64,000 nucleotides of DNA from Burkholderiales bacterium (GTDB lineage Bacteria > Pseudomonadota > Gammaproteobacteria > Burkholderiales > Burkholderiaceae_E). The notes below the pieces were generated by a model. The model saw only the letters and a list, made by a program, of their open reading frames with translations. It was not told the DNA's origin and searched no databases. The stretch's first letter is position 1, and every line of letters starts with the position of its first letter. The stretch spans positions 37,042-101,041 of the forward strand of contig JAPOKJ010000006.1 in assembly GCA_029977705.1 (NCBI GenBank), written 5' to 3'. Positions 1 to 8,499 of this stretch are shown here, piece by piece. The translations under genes were made by a program, and so were the position numbers.

Positions 1-504
1 GTGATGATGGCCACCTGGTTCCAGGGACCCTATCAGGACTTCATTCGCGTCACCCGCGAGGGCTGGGACAAGGGCGTGAGCATCCTGCATTTTCTGGGTG
101 GCAGCTCGGTCGAGATCAATGGCGACCGCGGCCTGGCGCAGACCAAGATGACCATCTCGCAGCGTGGCATGGTCGAGGGCGTCGATGGTCCGGTGCTGTG
201 CGATGTCGTCTGCACGGGACGCTTCTTTGACTTCGTGATCCGCCACGAAGGCCAGTGGAAGCTGCTGCACCGTCAGCCGATCTACGAGAAGGATCGCATC
301 GATCCGGTCGACCCTTCCGCGCAATTGAAGCTGGACAAGGACCTGCTCGCCACCTTCCCGGAAGGCTATCGCCACCTGGCCTACATCCAGACGCGCATTG
401 GCTACAAGGTGAAGATGGACATGCCGATGCTCAAGGGACAGGAAGTGCAGTCCCTGTACGGGCACGGCGCCTGTTACCTGGGCGGCGGTCCGCTGCTGCG
501 CTGA
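1..504 (+). CDS. SnoaL/NTF2-like domain protein, 5' end missing
   Basis: The visible 167 residues resemble the C-terminal two thirds of a nuclear-transport-factor-2/SnoaL-like cone fold. They contain a strand pattern with a CTGRFFDFV segment, then a WKLLHRQPIYEKDRIDPVDP segment typical of these proteins. The frame is open from base 1 and the GTG there coincides with the window edge, so I treat the gene as truncated at its 5' end; family members normally carry a further N-terminal helical part. Proteins of this fold are small-molecule enzymes (isomerases, cyclases, dehydratases) or binding proteins, and the substrate cannot be read here. It converges on the catabolic block that ends with the PhyH-type dioxygenase, so a role in the same pathway is possible but unproven. 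Confidence 0.75.
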   Translation: MMMATWFQGPYQDFIRVTREGWDKGVSILHFLGGSSVEINGDRGLAQTKMTISQRGMVEGVDGPVLCDVVCTGRFFDFVIRHEGQWKLLHRQPIYEKDRIDPVDPSAQLKLDKDLLATFPEGYRHLAYIQTRIGYKVKMDMPMLKGQEVQSLYGHGACYLGGGPLLR

Positions 505-526
505 GAACCCGGAGGCAGGCGCGCAG

Positions 527-565
527 CCAGGGAATTTCCCCAGGGACCTTCCCCAGGGACCTTCC
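527..565. repeat. Three-copy 13-bp tandem repeat between convergent genes
   Basis: Three head-to-tail 13-base units occupy 527-539, 540-552 and 553-565. The last two are identical (CCAGGGACCTTCC) and the first differs at two bases (CCAGGGAATTTCC). The array ends exactly one base before the stop codon of the dioxygenase gene. Each unit contains GGGA and TTCCC, so adjacent units can pair as short alternative hairpins in RNA from either strand. It may act as a weak bidirectional terminator or may simply be slippage-generated sequence. Confidence 0.8.
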
Positions 566-1486
566 CTAACGCCTGGGTGCGTCCGCCGTTCCGAAGTACG
601 GTTGCCTGAGCGAGCGCTGGTTCTCGTAGATCGAGCCCTGGTTCAGCGCCGCCGGCAGGGGCAGGCGGACCGGCACATTGGTGCAGCGGGGCACCATCGG
701 ATCATCCTCGCCACAGAGCAGCAGGTTCTTGTAATCGTTCCAGGGGGCCTGATTCTTGGCCAGCAGGGGCCAGGCGTCGGCGGCGCGATACTGGTAGAGC
801 AGCAGGCGCCGTTCTTTGTCCGATGTGTTGACCGCCGAGCCGTGCACGGTGCGCACATGGTGCACGGTGATGCTGCCGGCCTTGCCGGTCAGGGGCACGG
901 CCCGGCTGAAGTCGAGTTCACGGCGGGTAGGATCCATGGCGCCGCAGAAGTAGCCCTCGGCATCATGATGGTCGTACACCGGCCCGCGGTGGCTGCCCGG
1001 GATGCACAGCAGCGGCCCGTTCTCGAGCAGCATGTCGTCCATCATCACGCCCACTGCCGCCAGATCGTCATTGGTGTGCGGATAAAAGGCCCAGTCCTGG
1101 TGCCACTCCACCGCCGCGCCATAGCCGGCCGACTTCAGGTTCAGCTTGGAGGCGTCATAGCGGATGGCCGGGTGTATCAGGGCCTGCAGCACGGCCAGGA
1201 TACCGGGGTGGCGCATGATCCTGTCGTACACCGGATCCACATCGGTGGGCGACTTGATGCGGCGAACGCGTGGTTGTTCGGCGCTGTGCGTGGGTTCCAG
1301 ATCGTAGATCCTGTCGTGCTGGCTGACGCTGCGCGAGCGCTCGACCAGTTCGTCGGTGACGCGGCGCAGGTCCTGCACATCCTGTTCGCTCAGCACGTTG
1401 TCGATGACCACGAAACCGTCGCGATGGTACGCGGCGATCTGTGCAGCCGTGACGGCCGGGATGGCAATCGGGTCGTTATATCCCAT
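566..1486 (-). CDS. Phytanoyl-CoA dioxygenase (PhyH) family protein
   Basis: This 306-residue protein belongs to the Fe(II)/2-oxoglutarate-dependent PhyH family, whose members hydroxylate acyl-CoAs or other small molecules. The metal triad is visible: H129-Q-D131 (EWHQDW) and a distal His near 215 (RTVHGSAVN), followed by an Arg pair around 226 that would hold 2-oxoglutarate. The start at 1486 was chosen because a GGAG lies seven bases upstream and the family-like text begins there; a longer frame would run 18 residues into the preceding gene. It is the last gene of the minus-strand catabolic block, 19 bases after the DUF3237 gene. The substrate is unknown. Confidence 0.85.
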   Translation of the reverse strand: MGYNDPIAIPAVTAAQIAAYHRDGFVVIDNVLSEQDVQDLRRVTDELVERSRSVSQHDRIYDLEPTHSAEQPRVRRIKSPTDVDPVYDRIMRHPGILAVLQALIHPAIRYDASKLNLKSAGYGAAVEWHQDWAFYPHTNDDLAAVGVMMDDMLLENGPLLCIPGSHRGPVYDHHDAEGYFCGAMDPTRRELDFSRAVPLTGKAGSITVHHVRTVHGSAVNTSDKERRLLLYQYRAADAWPLLAKNQAPWNDYKNLLLCGEDDPMVPRCTNVPVRLPLPAALNQGSIYENQRSLRQPYFGTADAPRR

Positions 1487-1505
1487 GGAGGCGCTCCGGT
1501 TGGTT

Positions 1506-2021
1506 TCAGGCTGCTGGCAAATCGTCCAGCATGTAGACACGGACCAGCACGGCCTGCAGGGCCGGTGCCAGCGGATGAAGGCTGCCCACCAGGATGCGGC
1601 GGTTCAGCCATTGCCAGGGGCCCTCGGGCGCGGTGACCAGCACCCGCGACAGGGCGTATCGGACGGGCTGGCGCGCCTCGTCGATCAGGACCTGGTTGTG
1701 GACGCTGATGAGGGCGCCGTCATCGGTCTGCATTTCGTAGATGGCCTGCAGTTCCTTGACGCCGTCGGCGCGCATCAGCTGTCGGTCGGCACCACCGGCC
1801 AAGACCTGGCCGGACAGCCCGGGAGCGCCGGGGCCAGCCCAGAATCGGCCACCGGTGATCGGGATGATCCAGCGTTCCCCCAGCGGAGAGGTACCCAGAT
1901 CCTGGCGCGGCGAGACGGTGACGACCGCCTGCCACAGCAGGGGCGTCTGCAGGGCCGGCAGGGCAATGCCGGCTGCACGGGCCTGCAGCTCGGCGAGGGC
2001 GGGCAGGGTATCGGTGCTCAC
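1506..2021 (-). CDS. DUF3237 domain-containing protein
   Basis: The 171-residue protein matches the DUF3237 (UPF0311) pattern: a small beta-barrel-like fold with the internal signature FWAGPGAPGLSGQVLAGGAD near residues 60-80 and a YEMQTDDGALISV strand around 95-107. No catalytic residues are established for this family, and it is often found beside aromatic or CoA-ester catabolic genes. Here it sits 39 bases after the HAD gene and 19 bases before the dioxygenase gene, so it is almost certainly co-transcribed with both. It has no signal peptide and is probably cytosolic. Its biochemical role is unknown. Confidence 0.85.
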   Translation of the reverse strand: MSTDTLPALAELQARAAGIALPALQTPLLWQAVVTVSPRQDLGTSPLGERWIIPITGGRFWAGPGAPGLSGQVLAGGADRQLMRADGVKELQAIYEMQTDDGALISVHNQVLIDEARQPVRYALSRVLVTAPEGPWQWLNRRILVGSLHPLAPALQAVLVRVYMLDDLPAA

Positions 2022-2060
2022 GGTGTCTGGCTGTGCCTCATCGGGTTCCTGCGCGTGCGC

Positions 2061-2711
2061 CTAACGCAGGGCAAAGCCCACGAGCCGCTCGAGTTCGTCC
2101 AGGGCAGGCGCTGCATCACCGACCTTGATGGTGTGCATGCCCATCTCGCGAGCCGGCTTCAGGTTGATGCCCAGATCATCCAGATAGATGCAGGCACTGG
2201 CCGGCAGGGCCAGCCTGTCGAGCATCATCTGGTAGATGCGCGGGTCGGGCTTGCGAACGCCGGCCTTGGCGCTTTCGATGATCTCGTGGAACAGGCCCAT
2301 GATTTCCTGCTTGTACAAGGCCCCCATCGGGCTGACGCTCATGGCCTTGAAATTGTTGGTGATGCAGGCGATCTTCATGCGTGCGCGCAGGCGGCGCAAG
2401 GCCTCGACCATCTCGGGGCGGATGTGACCGGAGAGCAGGGGCAGCACATCACGGCCGGGCACTTCATGCCCCAGCGCGCGGCTTTCGGCGGCGAAGGCCT
2501 CATCGAAGGCCTCCAGGCCAATATCGCTGCGCTCGAGTTTTGCCCAGGCATTGTCGTGCGGGTTGGTGGCATTGACCTTGCGCAGCAGGCCGGCCGGCAG
2601 GCCCTTCTCGGTTTCATAGCGGCTGAAGGCCTCGAAGGGGCTCGACGAGATGACCCCGCCGAAATCGAAGATGACGGCCTGGATCACAGGGGAGCCGGAG
2701 CCGCCGCTCAT
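2061..2711 (-). CDS. HAD-superfamily hydrolase (subfamily IA)
   Basis: This 216-residue protein has the HAD motif I as FDFGGVI at residues 15-21, with the nucleophilic Asp at about 16. Motif II is CITNN near 115, followed by the helical cap. A Lys (AKAGVRKPDP) and the motif IV segment IYLDDLGIN complete the set. The second Asp of the usual DxD is replaced by Gly, as in YihX and in the N-terminal domains of ACAD10 and soluble epoxide hydrolase. The product is therefore a phosphatase or dehalogenase of uncertain specificity. Its ATG overlaps the TGA of the crotonase gene by four bases, which indicates translational coupling. Confidence 0.85.
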   Translation of the reverse strand: MSGGSGSPVIQAVIFDFGGVISSSPFEAFSRYETEKGLPAGLLRKVNATNPHDNAWAKLERSDIGLEAFDEAFAAESRALGHEVPGRDVLPLLSGHIRPEMVEALRRLRARMKIACITNNFKAMSVSPMGALYKQEIMGLFHEIIESAKAGVRKPDPRIYQMMLDRLALPASACIYLDDLGINLKPAREMGMHTIKVGDAAPALDELERLVGFALR

Positions 2712-3526
2712 GCCACCGGGTCCTTGAAGTTGGCCGGGCGTTTTTCCAGGCTGGCACGCACCGCCTCGGTCTGGTTCGGGCTGCCGATGATGGCTTGCTG
2801 CTCGACCGATTCGGCCATCAGCAATTCGGCGGGGCCACCGGTTTCGGTCAGGTTCATCAGCCGCTTGCCCGCACGGATGGCGTCCGGGTTGCTGCCGGCG
2901 ATCTGCCGGGCCAGGGCCATCGCATCGCGCAGCGGGTCGTCACTCAGTCGGGTGGCCAGACCCAGTTCGACGGCCTCAGGACCCAGCACCATGCGCCCGG
3001 TGTAGGTCAACTCGCGCAGATGGTCGGCACGCACCAGATGCTTGAGCAGGGGCACACCGGCCATGTCCGGCACCAGGCCCCATTTGATCTCGAGAACCGA
3101 CATCCGGGTTTCGGGATGGACGATGCGGATATCGGCGCCCAGGGCCACCTGAAGGCCGCCACCGAGGGCGACCCCGTGCACGGCGGCGATCACCGGCACC
3201 GGCAGGGTGTGCCAGCCCCAGGCCACCTGCTGCGGCGAATTGGCCAGGCCATGGGTGCGGGTGCGCAGGTCGCGGGCCTGCGGCAGGCCGGTGCCCCCGC
3301 CCTGGCTCATCGCCTGGAAGCGGCCCATGTCCAGGCCGGCGCAGAAGGCGCGACCCTCGCCCGAGATCACCACCACGCGCACCTTGGCATTGGCGCGCAG
3401 GGATTCGCTGGCAGCGACCAGGGCCTCGAACATCGCCGGATCGAGCGCGTTCATCTTGTCGGCACGGTTCATGCGCACATGCGCGATGCCTTGTTCATCG
3501 ATCGTGGTCAGGACGCGATCATTCAT
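2708..3526 (-). CDS. Enoyl-CoA hydratase/isomerase (crotonase) family protein
   Basis: The 272-residue crotonase-fold protein has the first oxyanion-hole segment around GRAFCAGLDM (residues 57-67) and the second at ALGGGLQVALGAD (about 120-132). A glutamate in VLEIKWGLVPDM matches the second catalytic Glu of hydratases, while the position of the first is Gln (GGGLQ). Family members with one Glu may be hydratases, isomerases or hydrolases, so the reaction is open. The gene lies 12 bases after the acyl-CoA ligase and overlaps the HAD gene, which suggests that it acts on the CoA ester made by that ligase. A GGAG sits just upstream of the start. Confidence 0.88.
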   Translation of the reverse strand: MNDRVLTTIDEQGIAHVRMNRADKMNALDPAMFEALVAASESLRANAKVRVVVISGEGRAFCAGLDMGRFQAMSQGGGTGLPQARDLRTRTHGLANSPQQVAWGWHTLPVPVIAAVHGVALGGGLQVALGADIRIVHPETRMSVLEIKWGLVPDMAGVPLLKHLVRADHLRELTYTGRMVLGPEAVELGLATRLSDDPLRDAMALARQIAGSNPDAIRAGKRLMNLTETGGPAELLMAESVEQQAIIGSPNQTEAVRASLEKRPANFKDPVA

Positions 3527-3538
3527 GGGAGGACTCCT

Positions 3539-5143
3539 TCAGGATGTTGCTTTCGGTGTTTCGGCGATCAGCTGCTTGCGCAGTTCGGCCTTGGCGATCT
3601 TCTCGAGCGTGGAGCGGGGCAATTCGCTGACCATGCGGATCTCGCGGGGCTGCTTGAAATCGGCCAGTTGCGCGGCGCAGGCAGCGGCAATGCGCGCGGA
3701 CAGGTCGGCCGGCGCATTGGCGGCCGGCAGCACGAATGCCACCGGCACCTCGTCGAGCATGGCATGCTTTTTCGCGACGATGGCGCACTCGCCCACGCCA
3801 GGCACCAGCATGATGACGCGCTCGATCTCGGAGGCGGCGACATTCTCGCCACCGACCTTGAGCATGTCCTTGTCGCGATCGCCGAACTGGATCGTGCCGT
3901 CCTCGAGCAGGTTGACGCGATCGCCGGTGCGAAACCAGCCCTCGGGGTCGAAGCTGTCGGCAGTGGCCTTGGCATTGCCCAGGTATTCGCGAAACAGCGA
4001 CAGGCCGCGCACGCCGCGGATCAGCAGGTGTCCGGAACCTCCGGGCGCGATGGCGCGCGACTCGCGCACCGGCCGCTCGTCGTTGTCGACGATGGCGATC
4101 TCGTACTCGGGCGCGGGTCGACCGATCGCACCATTGACGGCGCTCAGGTAGGGCGAGCTGACGATGCCATGGGTGATGGTCTCGGTCATGCCCCACCAAC
4201 CGAGGGTCTTGATGCCGAAGTGCTGCTCGAGCGGATGCGCGATGGCGCCCATGCCCCACATCCGGTAGCGGTGATGGGCCGGCACATCGATCGTCATCAG
4301 GGCCTTGGTGCAAAAGCCGATCATCGAGGTCCAGGTGCAGCCATGGGCCAGCGAGACCGGCCAGAAGCGGCTGGTCGAAAAGCGCGGCTGTACCACGGCG
4401 GTCGCACCGATCCAGAGCGTGGCGAGCACCGAGTAGGCCTGGGCATTGGTGTGGAACAGGGGCAGATGCACCAGATGCACGTCGTCCGGGCGCAGGTCCT
4501 CGTGGACGGCATTGATGCGCGCACCCCACAGGGCATTGGCATGGGTCCACAGCACGGCCTTGGGGCGCGAGGTGGTCCCCGAGGTGAACTGCACGCTGCA
4601 CGGGGCCAGCGGATCATGCGGCCGCATCGGGGGTGCCTCGGCATCGAGGCTGGCCCAGCTGGAGGCGGCATCGGTGGCGCCGGACACCGGCGTACCGGCG
4701 TCGTTGTCGGTCACCACCATCCAGCGCAGGCCCTTGCACGAGGCCGCCACGCGCGCCGCAAAGCGGGGCTGGGTGATGGCGCATACCGCGCCGCAGTGGT
4801 CGGCGTAATAGGTCAGTTCGTCGTCGGCCGCACGCGCATTGGTGGTCACCGCCACGGCGCCGATCCAGGTGCAGGCATACCAGGCCAGCAGGCATTCCAG
4901 GCTGTTTTCCATGTGGATCAGCACATACTCGCCCTGGCGCACGCCGCGCCGCGCCAGACCGCCGGCCACCCGGCCGACACGATGCAGGAACTGGCCGTAG
5001 CTCAGGCTCACCGGTGGCGAATCGAAGGGTTCCCAGATGATGAAGGGATGGTCGCGGCGGGTGCGGGCGCGCTCGGCCAGCAGCCAGGGCACATCCATGC
5101 CGGTGAAGGGGTGGGGGTCTTGGGGGCCGAGCAGCAATCTCAT
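3539..5143 (-). CDS. Acyl-CoA synthetase (AMP-dependent ligase)
   Basis: This 534-residue ANL-superfamily enzyme would activate a carboxylic acid with ATP and CoA. The adenylate-binding P-loop FTSGTTSRPK (about 190-199), a WGMTE motif, the hinge region GWFRTGD and the C-terminal catalytic lysine in LEKIAKAELR are all visible. The overall text resembles crotonobetaine/carnitine- and cyclohexanecarboxylate-type ligases more than fatty-acyl ligases, though specificity cannot be assigned. It lies 83 bases after the AroE-like gene and 12 bases before the crotonase, in the middle of the TRAP-linked catabolic block. It is the likely entry step after uptake. Confidence 0.9.
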   Translation of the reverse strand: MRLLLGPQDPHPFTGMDVPWLLAERARTRRDHPFIIWEPFDSPPVSLSYGQFLHRVGRVAGGLARRGVRQGEYVLIHMENSLECLLAWYACTWIGAVAVTTNARAADDELTYYADHCGAVCAITQPRFAARVAASCKGLRWMVVTDNDAGTPVSGATDAASSWASLDAEAPPMRPHDPLAPCSVQFTSGTTSRPKAVLWTHANALWGARINAVHEDLRPDDVHLVHLPLFHTNAQAYSVLATLWIGATAVVQPRFSTSRFWPVSLAHGCTWTSMIGFCTKALMTIDVPAHHRYRMWGMGAIAHPLEQHFGIKTLGWWGMTETITHGIVSSPYLSAVNGAIGRPAPEYEIAIVDNDERPVRESRAIAPGGSGHLLIRGVRGLSLFREYLGNAKATADSFDPEGWFRTGDRVNLLEDGTIQFGDRDKDMLKVGGENVAASEIERVIMLVPGVGECAIVAKKHAMLDEVPVAFVLPAANAPADLSARIAAACAAQLADFKQPREIRMVSELPRSTLEKIAKAELRKQLIAETPKATS

Positions 5144-5226
5144 GCGGCGAGGCTATCACGGTCAGCCGCCCGGGCGCGTCCGCCGAAGCTGCAAAGTGAG
5201 AAGCCGCCGGCCTGGCCCGGCGGGGT

Positions 5227-6051
5227 TCAGGCAGCCAGTGCGCGCAACTGTTCGGCCGAGGTGCCGGGCAGCCCGAAATACTCAAGATAGGCGGGAATCT
5301 GCTCGTACAGCATGTCCGAGCCGACCTGGATGCGGCAGCCGCGCGCGCGCGCCGCCTGCAGGAAGGCCGTCATCTCGGTACGCATCACCACCTCTCCGAC
5401 AAAACTGCCGGGGCTGATGCGGTTCATGTCCATGGGCAGGGGGTCGCCCTCATTCATGCCCATCGGCGTGGCATTGACGATCAGGTCGTAGCCAGAGGGG
5501 TCATTGCTGCCGGTGTTCACTCGAAGCGCCGGGTAGTGTTCGCGCAGGCGCGCCCCCAGGCCCTCGGCGGCACGCTCCCGCAGGTCGAACAGGCCCAGGG
5601 CTGCGACGCCGGCACGCGCCAGCGATGCGGCGATCGCCGAGCCCACGCCCCCGCTGCCCACCACCAGGGCTGACTTGCCGCGTGGGTCGAGCCCCTTGCG
5701 CCGGATACCCCTCACGAAGCCCTCGCCATCGAACAAGTCTCCCTGCAGGCGGCCGTTGCCATCGCGGCGCACGGCATTGCAGGCGCCGGCGATGCGCGCC
5801 GTCGGCGAGACTTCATCGAGCAGGCCCACCGTGGTCACCTTGTGCGGCATGGTGATCAGTGCGCCCCGGATATTGGTGAGCGTGAACACCGCGCGCAGGA
5901 AGGCTGGGTAATCGGGTGCCTGACAGCCCATCGGCACGACCACCGCATCGATGCCGGCTTGCTCGAAATAGGGGTTGTAGATCATCGGCGACTTGAACGC
6001 GAAGGTCGGATAGCCGATGTGGGCAATGAGCAAGGTGTTGCCGGTGATCAT
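5227..6051 (-). CDS. Shikimate dehydrogenase-like (AroE family) oxidoreductase
   Basis: The 274-residue protein has the AroE two-domain plan. An N-terminal substrate domain carries the catalytic Lys at 71 (TMPHKV), an Asn in GACNAV (92) and an Asp in GDLFDGEGF (about 105-108). A Rossmann domain follows with GSGGVGSA at 132-139. The usual GDNTDG is altered to GDLFDG and the N-terminal SLSP is FKSP, so this looks like a catabolic paralogue rather than the biosynthetic enzyme. It might oxidise shikimate, quinate or another cyclic hydroxy acid. It follows the TRAP binding-protein gene by 36 bases, consistent with acting on the imported compound. Confidence 0.85.
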   Translation of the reverse strand: MITGNTLLIAHIGYPTFAFKSPMIYNPYFEQAGIDAVVVPMGCQAPDYPAFLRAVFTLTNIRGALITMPHKVTTVGLLDEVSPTARIAGACNAVRRDGNGRLQGDLFDGEGFVRGIRRKGLDPRGKSALVVGSGGVGSAIAASLARAGVAALGLFDLRERAAEGLGARLREHYPALRVNTGSNDPSGYDLIVNATPMGMNEGDPLPMDMNRISPGSFVGEVVMRTEMTAFLQAARARGCRIQVGSDMLYEQIPAYLEYFGLPGTSAEQLRALAA

Positions 6052-6073
6052 GAGGGTCCCGTTGCCAGGTGTC

Positions 6074-6092
6074 GGTAAGTCAAGCCCTTACC
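6074..6092 (-). other. Intercistronic hairpin at the end of the TRAP binding-protein gene
   Basis: GGTAAG (6074-6079) and CTTACC (6087-6092) form a perfect six-base stem with a seven-base loop. The stem overlaps the stop codon of the dctP-like gene and precedes the AroE-like gene. There is no downstream T-run, so it is better read as an mRNA-processing or stability element than as a full terminator. Confidence 0.4.
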
Positions 6093-7101
6093 GGGCGCCG
6101 CGCAGGGCGTTCAGCTCCAGCATCAGGGCCTTGGTGGTGCCAGGGCCGACGATCTCGGAGTACTTGTCGATGACTGGCTTCATCTTGTCGCGCAGTTTTT
6201 TCATTTCGCTGGCATCAAATTGGGTGACCTGCATGCCCGCCTTCTTGAGCTGGTCGACCACTTCGGCGGCCTGCTTGCGCGAGGCAGCACGATTGGCCTT
6301 GGTGGCCTCGAGCGCGGCTTCGGCAAAGATCTTCTTCTCGTCGGCACTGAACGTGTCCCAGGTCTTCTTGCTGATGATCACCGACTGCGGGTTGTAGACA
6401 TGGTGCGTCAGCGCCAGGTGCTTTTGCACCTCGTAGAACTTGTTGGCGGCAATCACGGTCAGCGGGTTTTCCTGACCGTCGATGGCCTTCTGCTCGAGGG
6501 CGGCATACACCTCGGGAAAGGCCAGCGGCGTCGGGTTCGCGCCCAGGGCCTTGACCCAGTCCAGGTTGATCGGATTGGGAATGACGCGGATCTTCAGGCC
6601 GGCAATGTCCTCGACCTTGTTCAGCGGACGGCGGCTGTTGGTCATGTCGCGAAAGCCGAGTTCGAAATAACCCAGGCCGATCAGGCCCTTCTCGGTCAGG
6701 CGACCGTGCATCATCTTGCCGAATTGGCCATCGACCACGGCATCGGCCTCTTTTTCGTTGGCAAACAGGAAGGGGAAGTCGTAGATCGCAAATTCCTTGA
6801 CCTGGCTGGCCAGGATGCCCGAGTTCATCGAGGCCATGTCGATGGTGCCGCCCTGCATGGCCGACACCGTCGGTGCATCGCCGCCGAGCACACCGCCCGG
6901 GAACAGGTTGATCTTGATTTTGCCGCCCGACTTGGCCGCCACCACTTCGGCAAATTTTTCCATGCCGATCACGATCGGGTGCCCTTTCGGGTTCTGCGTC
7001 GCGAACTTGAGGCTGCGCTCCTTGATGTCGGCCGCATGGGACAGGGGCAGGGCGGCCAGGGCAAGGCTGGCCACAAGGGATTTGAGCAAGAGGCGTTTCA
7101 T
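6088..7101 (-). CDS. dctP: TRAP transporter substrate-binding protein (DctP family)
   Basis: This 337-residue periplasmic binding protein starts with a Sec signal (MKRLLLK, hydrophobic core, cleavage after SHA at about 24). The DctP hallmark is present: GLKIRVI, whose Arg contacts the substrate carboxylate, then GANPTPLAFPEVYAALEQ and DGQENP. It would capture an organic acid anion and deliver it to the DctQM permease encoded just upstream. It follows dctM by 120 bases and precedes the AroE-like gene by 36 bases. The order Q-M-P, with the binding protein last, leads directly into the catabolic genes. The ligand is unknown. Confidence 0.93.
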   Translation of the reverse strand: MKRLLLKSLVASLALAALPLSHAADIKERSLKFATQNPKGHPIVIGMEKFAEVVAAKSGGKIKINLFPGGVLGGDAPTVSAMQGGTIDMASMNSGILASQVKEFAIYDFPFLFANEKEADAVVDGQFGKMMHGRLTEKGLIGLGYFELGFRDMTNSRRPLNKVEDIAGLKIRVIPNPINLDWVKALGANPTPLAFPEVYAALEQKAIDGQENPLTVIAANKFYEVQKHLALTHHVYNPQSVIISKKTWDTFSADEKKIFAEAALEATKANRAASRKQAAEVVDQLKKAGMQVTQFDASEMKKLRDKMKPVIDKYSEIVGPGTTKALMLELNALRGAR

Positions 7102-7221
7102 GGCTGAGGGTTTCCGGGGGGACGAAAAGTGATGTGAAAAGTGGACGTAAAAGAGGGGCTGCGGGGGCAGGACGAGTCAGTTCAAAGGGACGGAGGGGTG
7201 GGTGAGACCTGTGCGGCCCGC

Positions 7222-8499
7222 TCAGTACAACCAGCGCGCCGGAATCATCACCAGATCCGGGAAGGCGACCAGCAGGAACAACAGGATGAATTCGGCAATC
7301 ATGAAGGGAATGACGCCGCGGGTGACCTCGTCCATCGGAATGCGCCCGACTCCGGCCACGGTATTGAGCACGGTGCCCACCGGTGGTGTGACCAGACCGA
7401 TCGAGTTGTTGATGATGAACAGCACGCCGAAGTACACCGGGTCGATGCCGGCGGCCTTGATGACTGGCATCAGCACCGGCGTGAGCAGCAGGATGGTGGG
7501 TGTCATGTCCAGCGCCGTGCCGACAACCATCACCAGGGCCATGATGGCGACCATGAGCAGTTTCGGACTGTCCATCAGCGGCTGCAGCAGGCCGACGATC
7601 TTGTCGGGCAACTGGGCCACCGTGATCAGCCAGGCCGAGACCATCGCGGCTGCGACCAGGAACATGACCACGGCACTGGTCTTGGCGGCCGCGACAAAGA
7701 TCGGCAGCAACTGCCGGTAGGACACCTCGCGATACACGAACAGGGCAACCACGAGGGCATACACGGCCGCCACCACGGCCGCTTCAGTGGGCGTGAAGAC
7801 GCCAAACTTGAGGCCGAAGATGATGATCAGGGGCAGCACCAGGGCCCAGGCGGCCTCGCGCACGGCCTGGAGCACCTCGGCCGCCTTCTTGCGGGGTGCC
7901 GGCTGGATGTTTTCCTTGCGCGCCACGTACCACCAGGTCAGCCATAGCGCGGCGCCCAGCATCAGGCCAGGCACGATGCCGGCCAGGAACAGCTTGGAGA
8001 TCGACACATTGCCGGCCACGCCGAAGATCACGAAGCCGATCGAGGGCGGGATGACCGGGCCGATGATCCCGGACGAGGCGATCAGCCCTGCCGAGCGCGC
8101 CCGGTCATGGCCAGCGGCAATCATCATCGGCAGCAGCAGGCTGGACAGGGCCGCCGCATCGGCAACCGCCGAGCCCGACAGGGCCGACAGCACGCAGGCC
8201 GCGATGATGGCGACGTAGCCGAGCCCGCCGCGGATGTGGCCGACCAGGGCCATCGCGACATTGACGATGCGCCGCGACAGGCCGCCGGTATTCATGATCT
8301 CGCCGGCGAGCATGAAAAATGGCACCGCCAGCAAAGGAAAGCTGTCGGCACCATTGACCACGTTCTGCGCCAGGATCTGGGCATCGAACATGTCCAGGTG
8401 CCACATCAGCGCGGCTCCGCACAGCAGCAGCGAAAAGGCGATGGGGACGCCCAGCGCCATCGCGCCCAGCAGCGAGCCGAGAAAGACGGCGATGGTCAT
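7222..8499 (-). CDS. dctM: TRAP transporter large permease (DctM family)
   Basis: The 425-residue, very hydrophobic inner-membrane protein belongs to the DctM/ion-transporter superfamily. It contains about a dozen hydrophobic segments and family motifs such as DSFPLLAVPFFMLAGEIMN (residues 52-70), the GSAVADAAA stretch and GPVIPPSIGFVIFG. It forms the transport pore of a sodium-driven tripartite carrier. Its ATG overlaps the TGA of the small permease gene by four bases, showing coupling. Downstream, a 120-base spacer separates it from the binding-protein gene. It has full family length. Confidence 0.95.
   Translation of the reverse strand: MTIAVFLGSLLGAMALGVPIAFSLLLCGAALMWHLDMFDAQILAQNVVNGADSFPLLAVPFFMLAGEIMNTGGLSRRIVNVAMALVGHIRGGLGYVAIIAACVLSALSGSAVADAAALSSLLLPMMIAAGHDRARSAGLIASSGIIGPVIPPSIGFVIFGVAGNVSISKLFLAGIVPGLMLGAALWLTWWYVARKENIQPAPRKKAAEVLQAVREAAWALVLPLIIIFGLKFGVFTPTEAAVVAAVYALVVALFVYREVSYRQLLPIFVAAAKTSAVVMFLVAAAMVSAWLITVAQLPDKIVGLLQPLMDSPKLLMVAIMALVMVVGTALDMTPTILLLTPVLMPVIKAAGIDPVYFGVLFIINNSIGLVTPPVGTVLNTVAGVGRIPMDEVTRGVIPFMIAEFILLFLLVAFPDLVMIPARWLY

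Noticed and set aside
3519..4601. Minus-strand 360-codon frame inside the acyl-CoA ligase gene
   Set aside because: It is an Arg/Pro/Ala-rich shadow of the ligase in another register, with no recognisable motif.
2795..5290. Long plus-strand open frame antisense to the crotonase and CoA-ligase genes
   Set aside because: It runs through two genes with clear motifs on the other strand. Its product is His/Gly/Gln-rich without domains, as is usual for antisense frames in GC-rich DNA.
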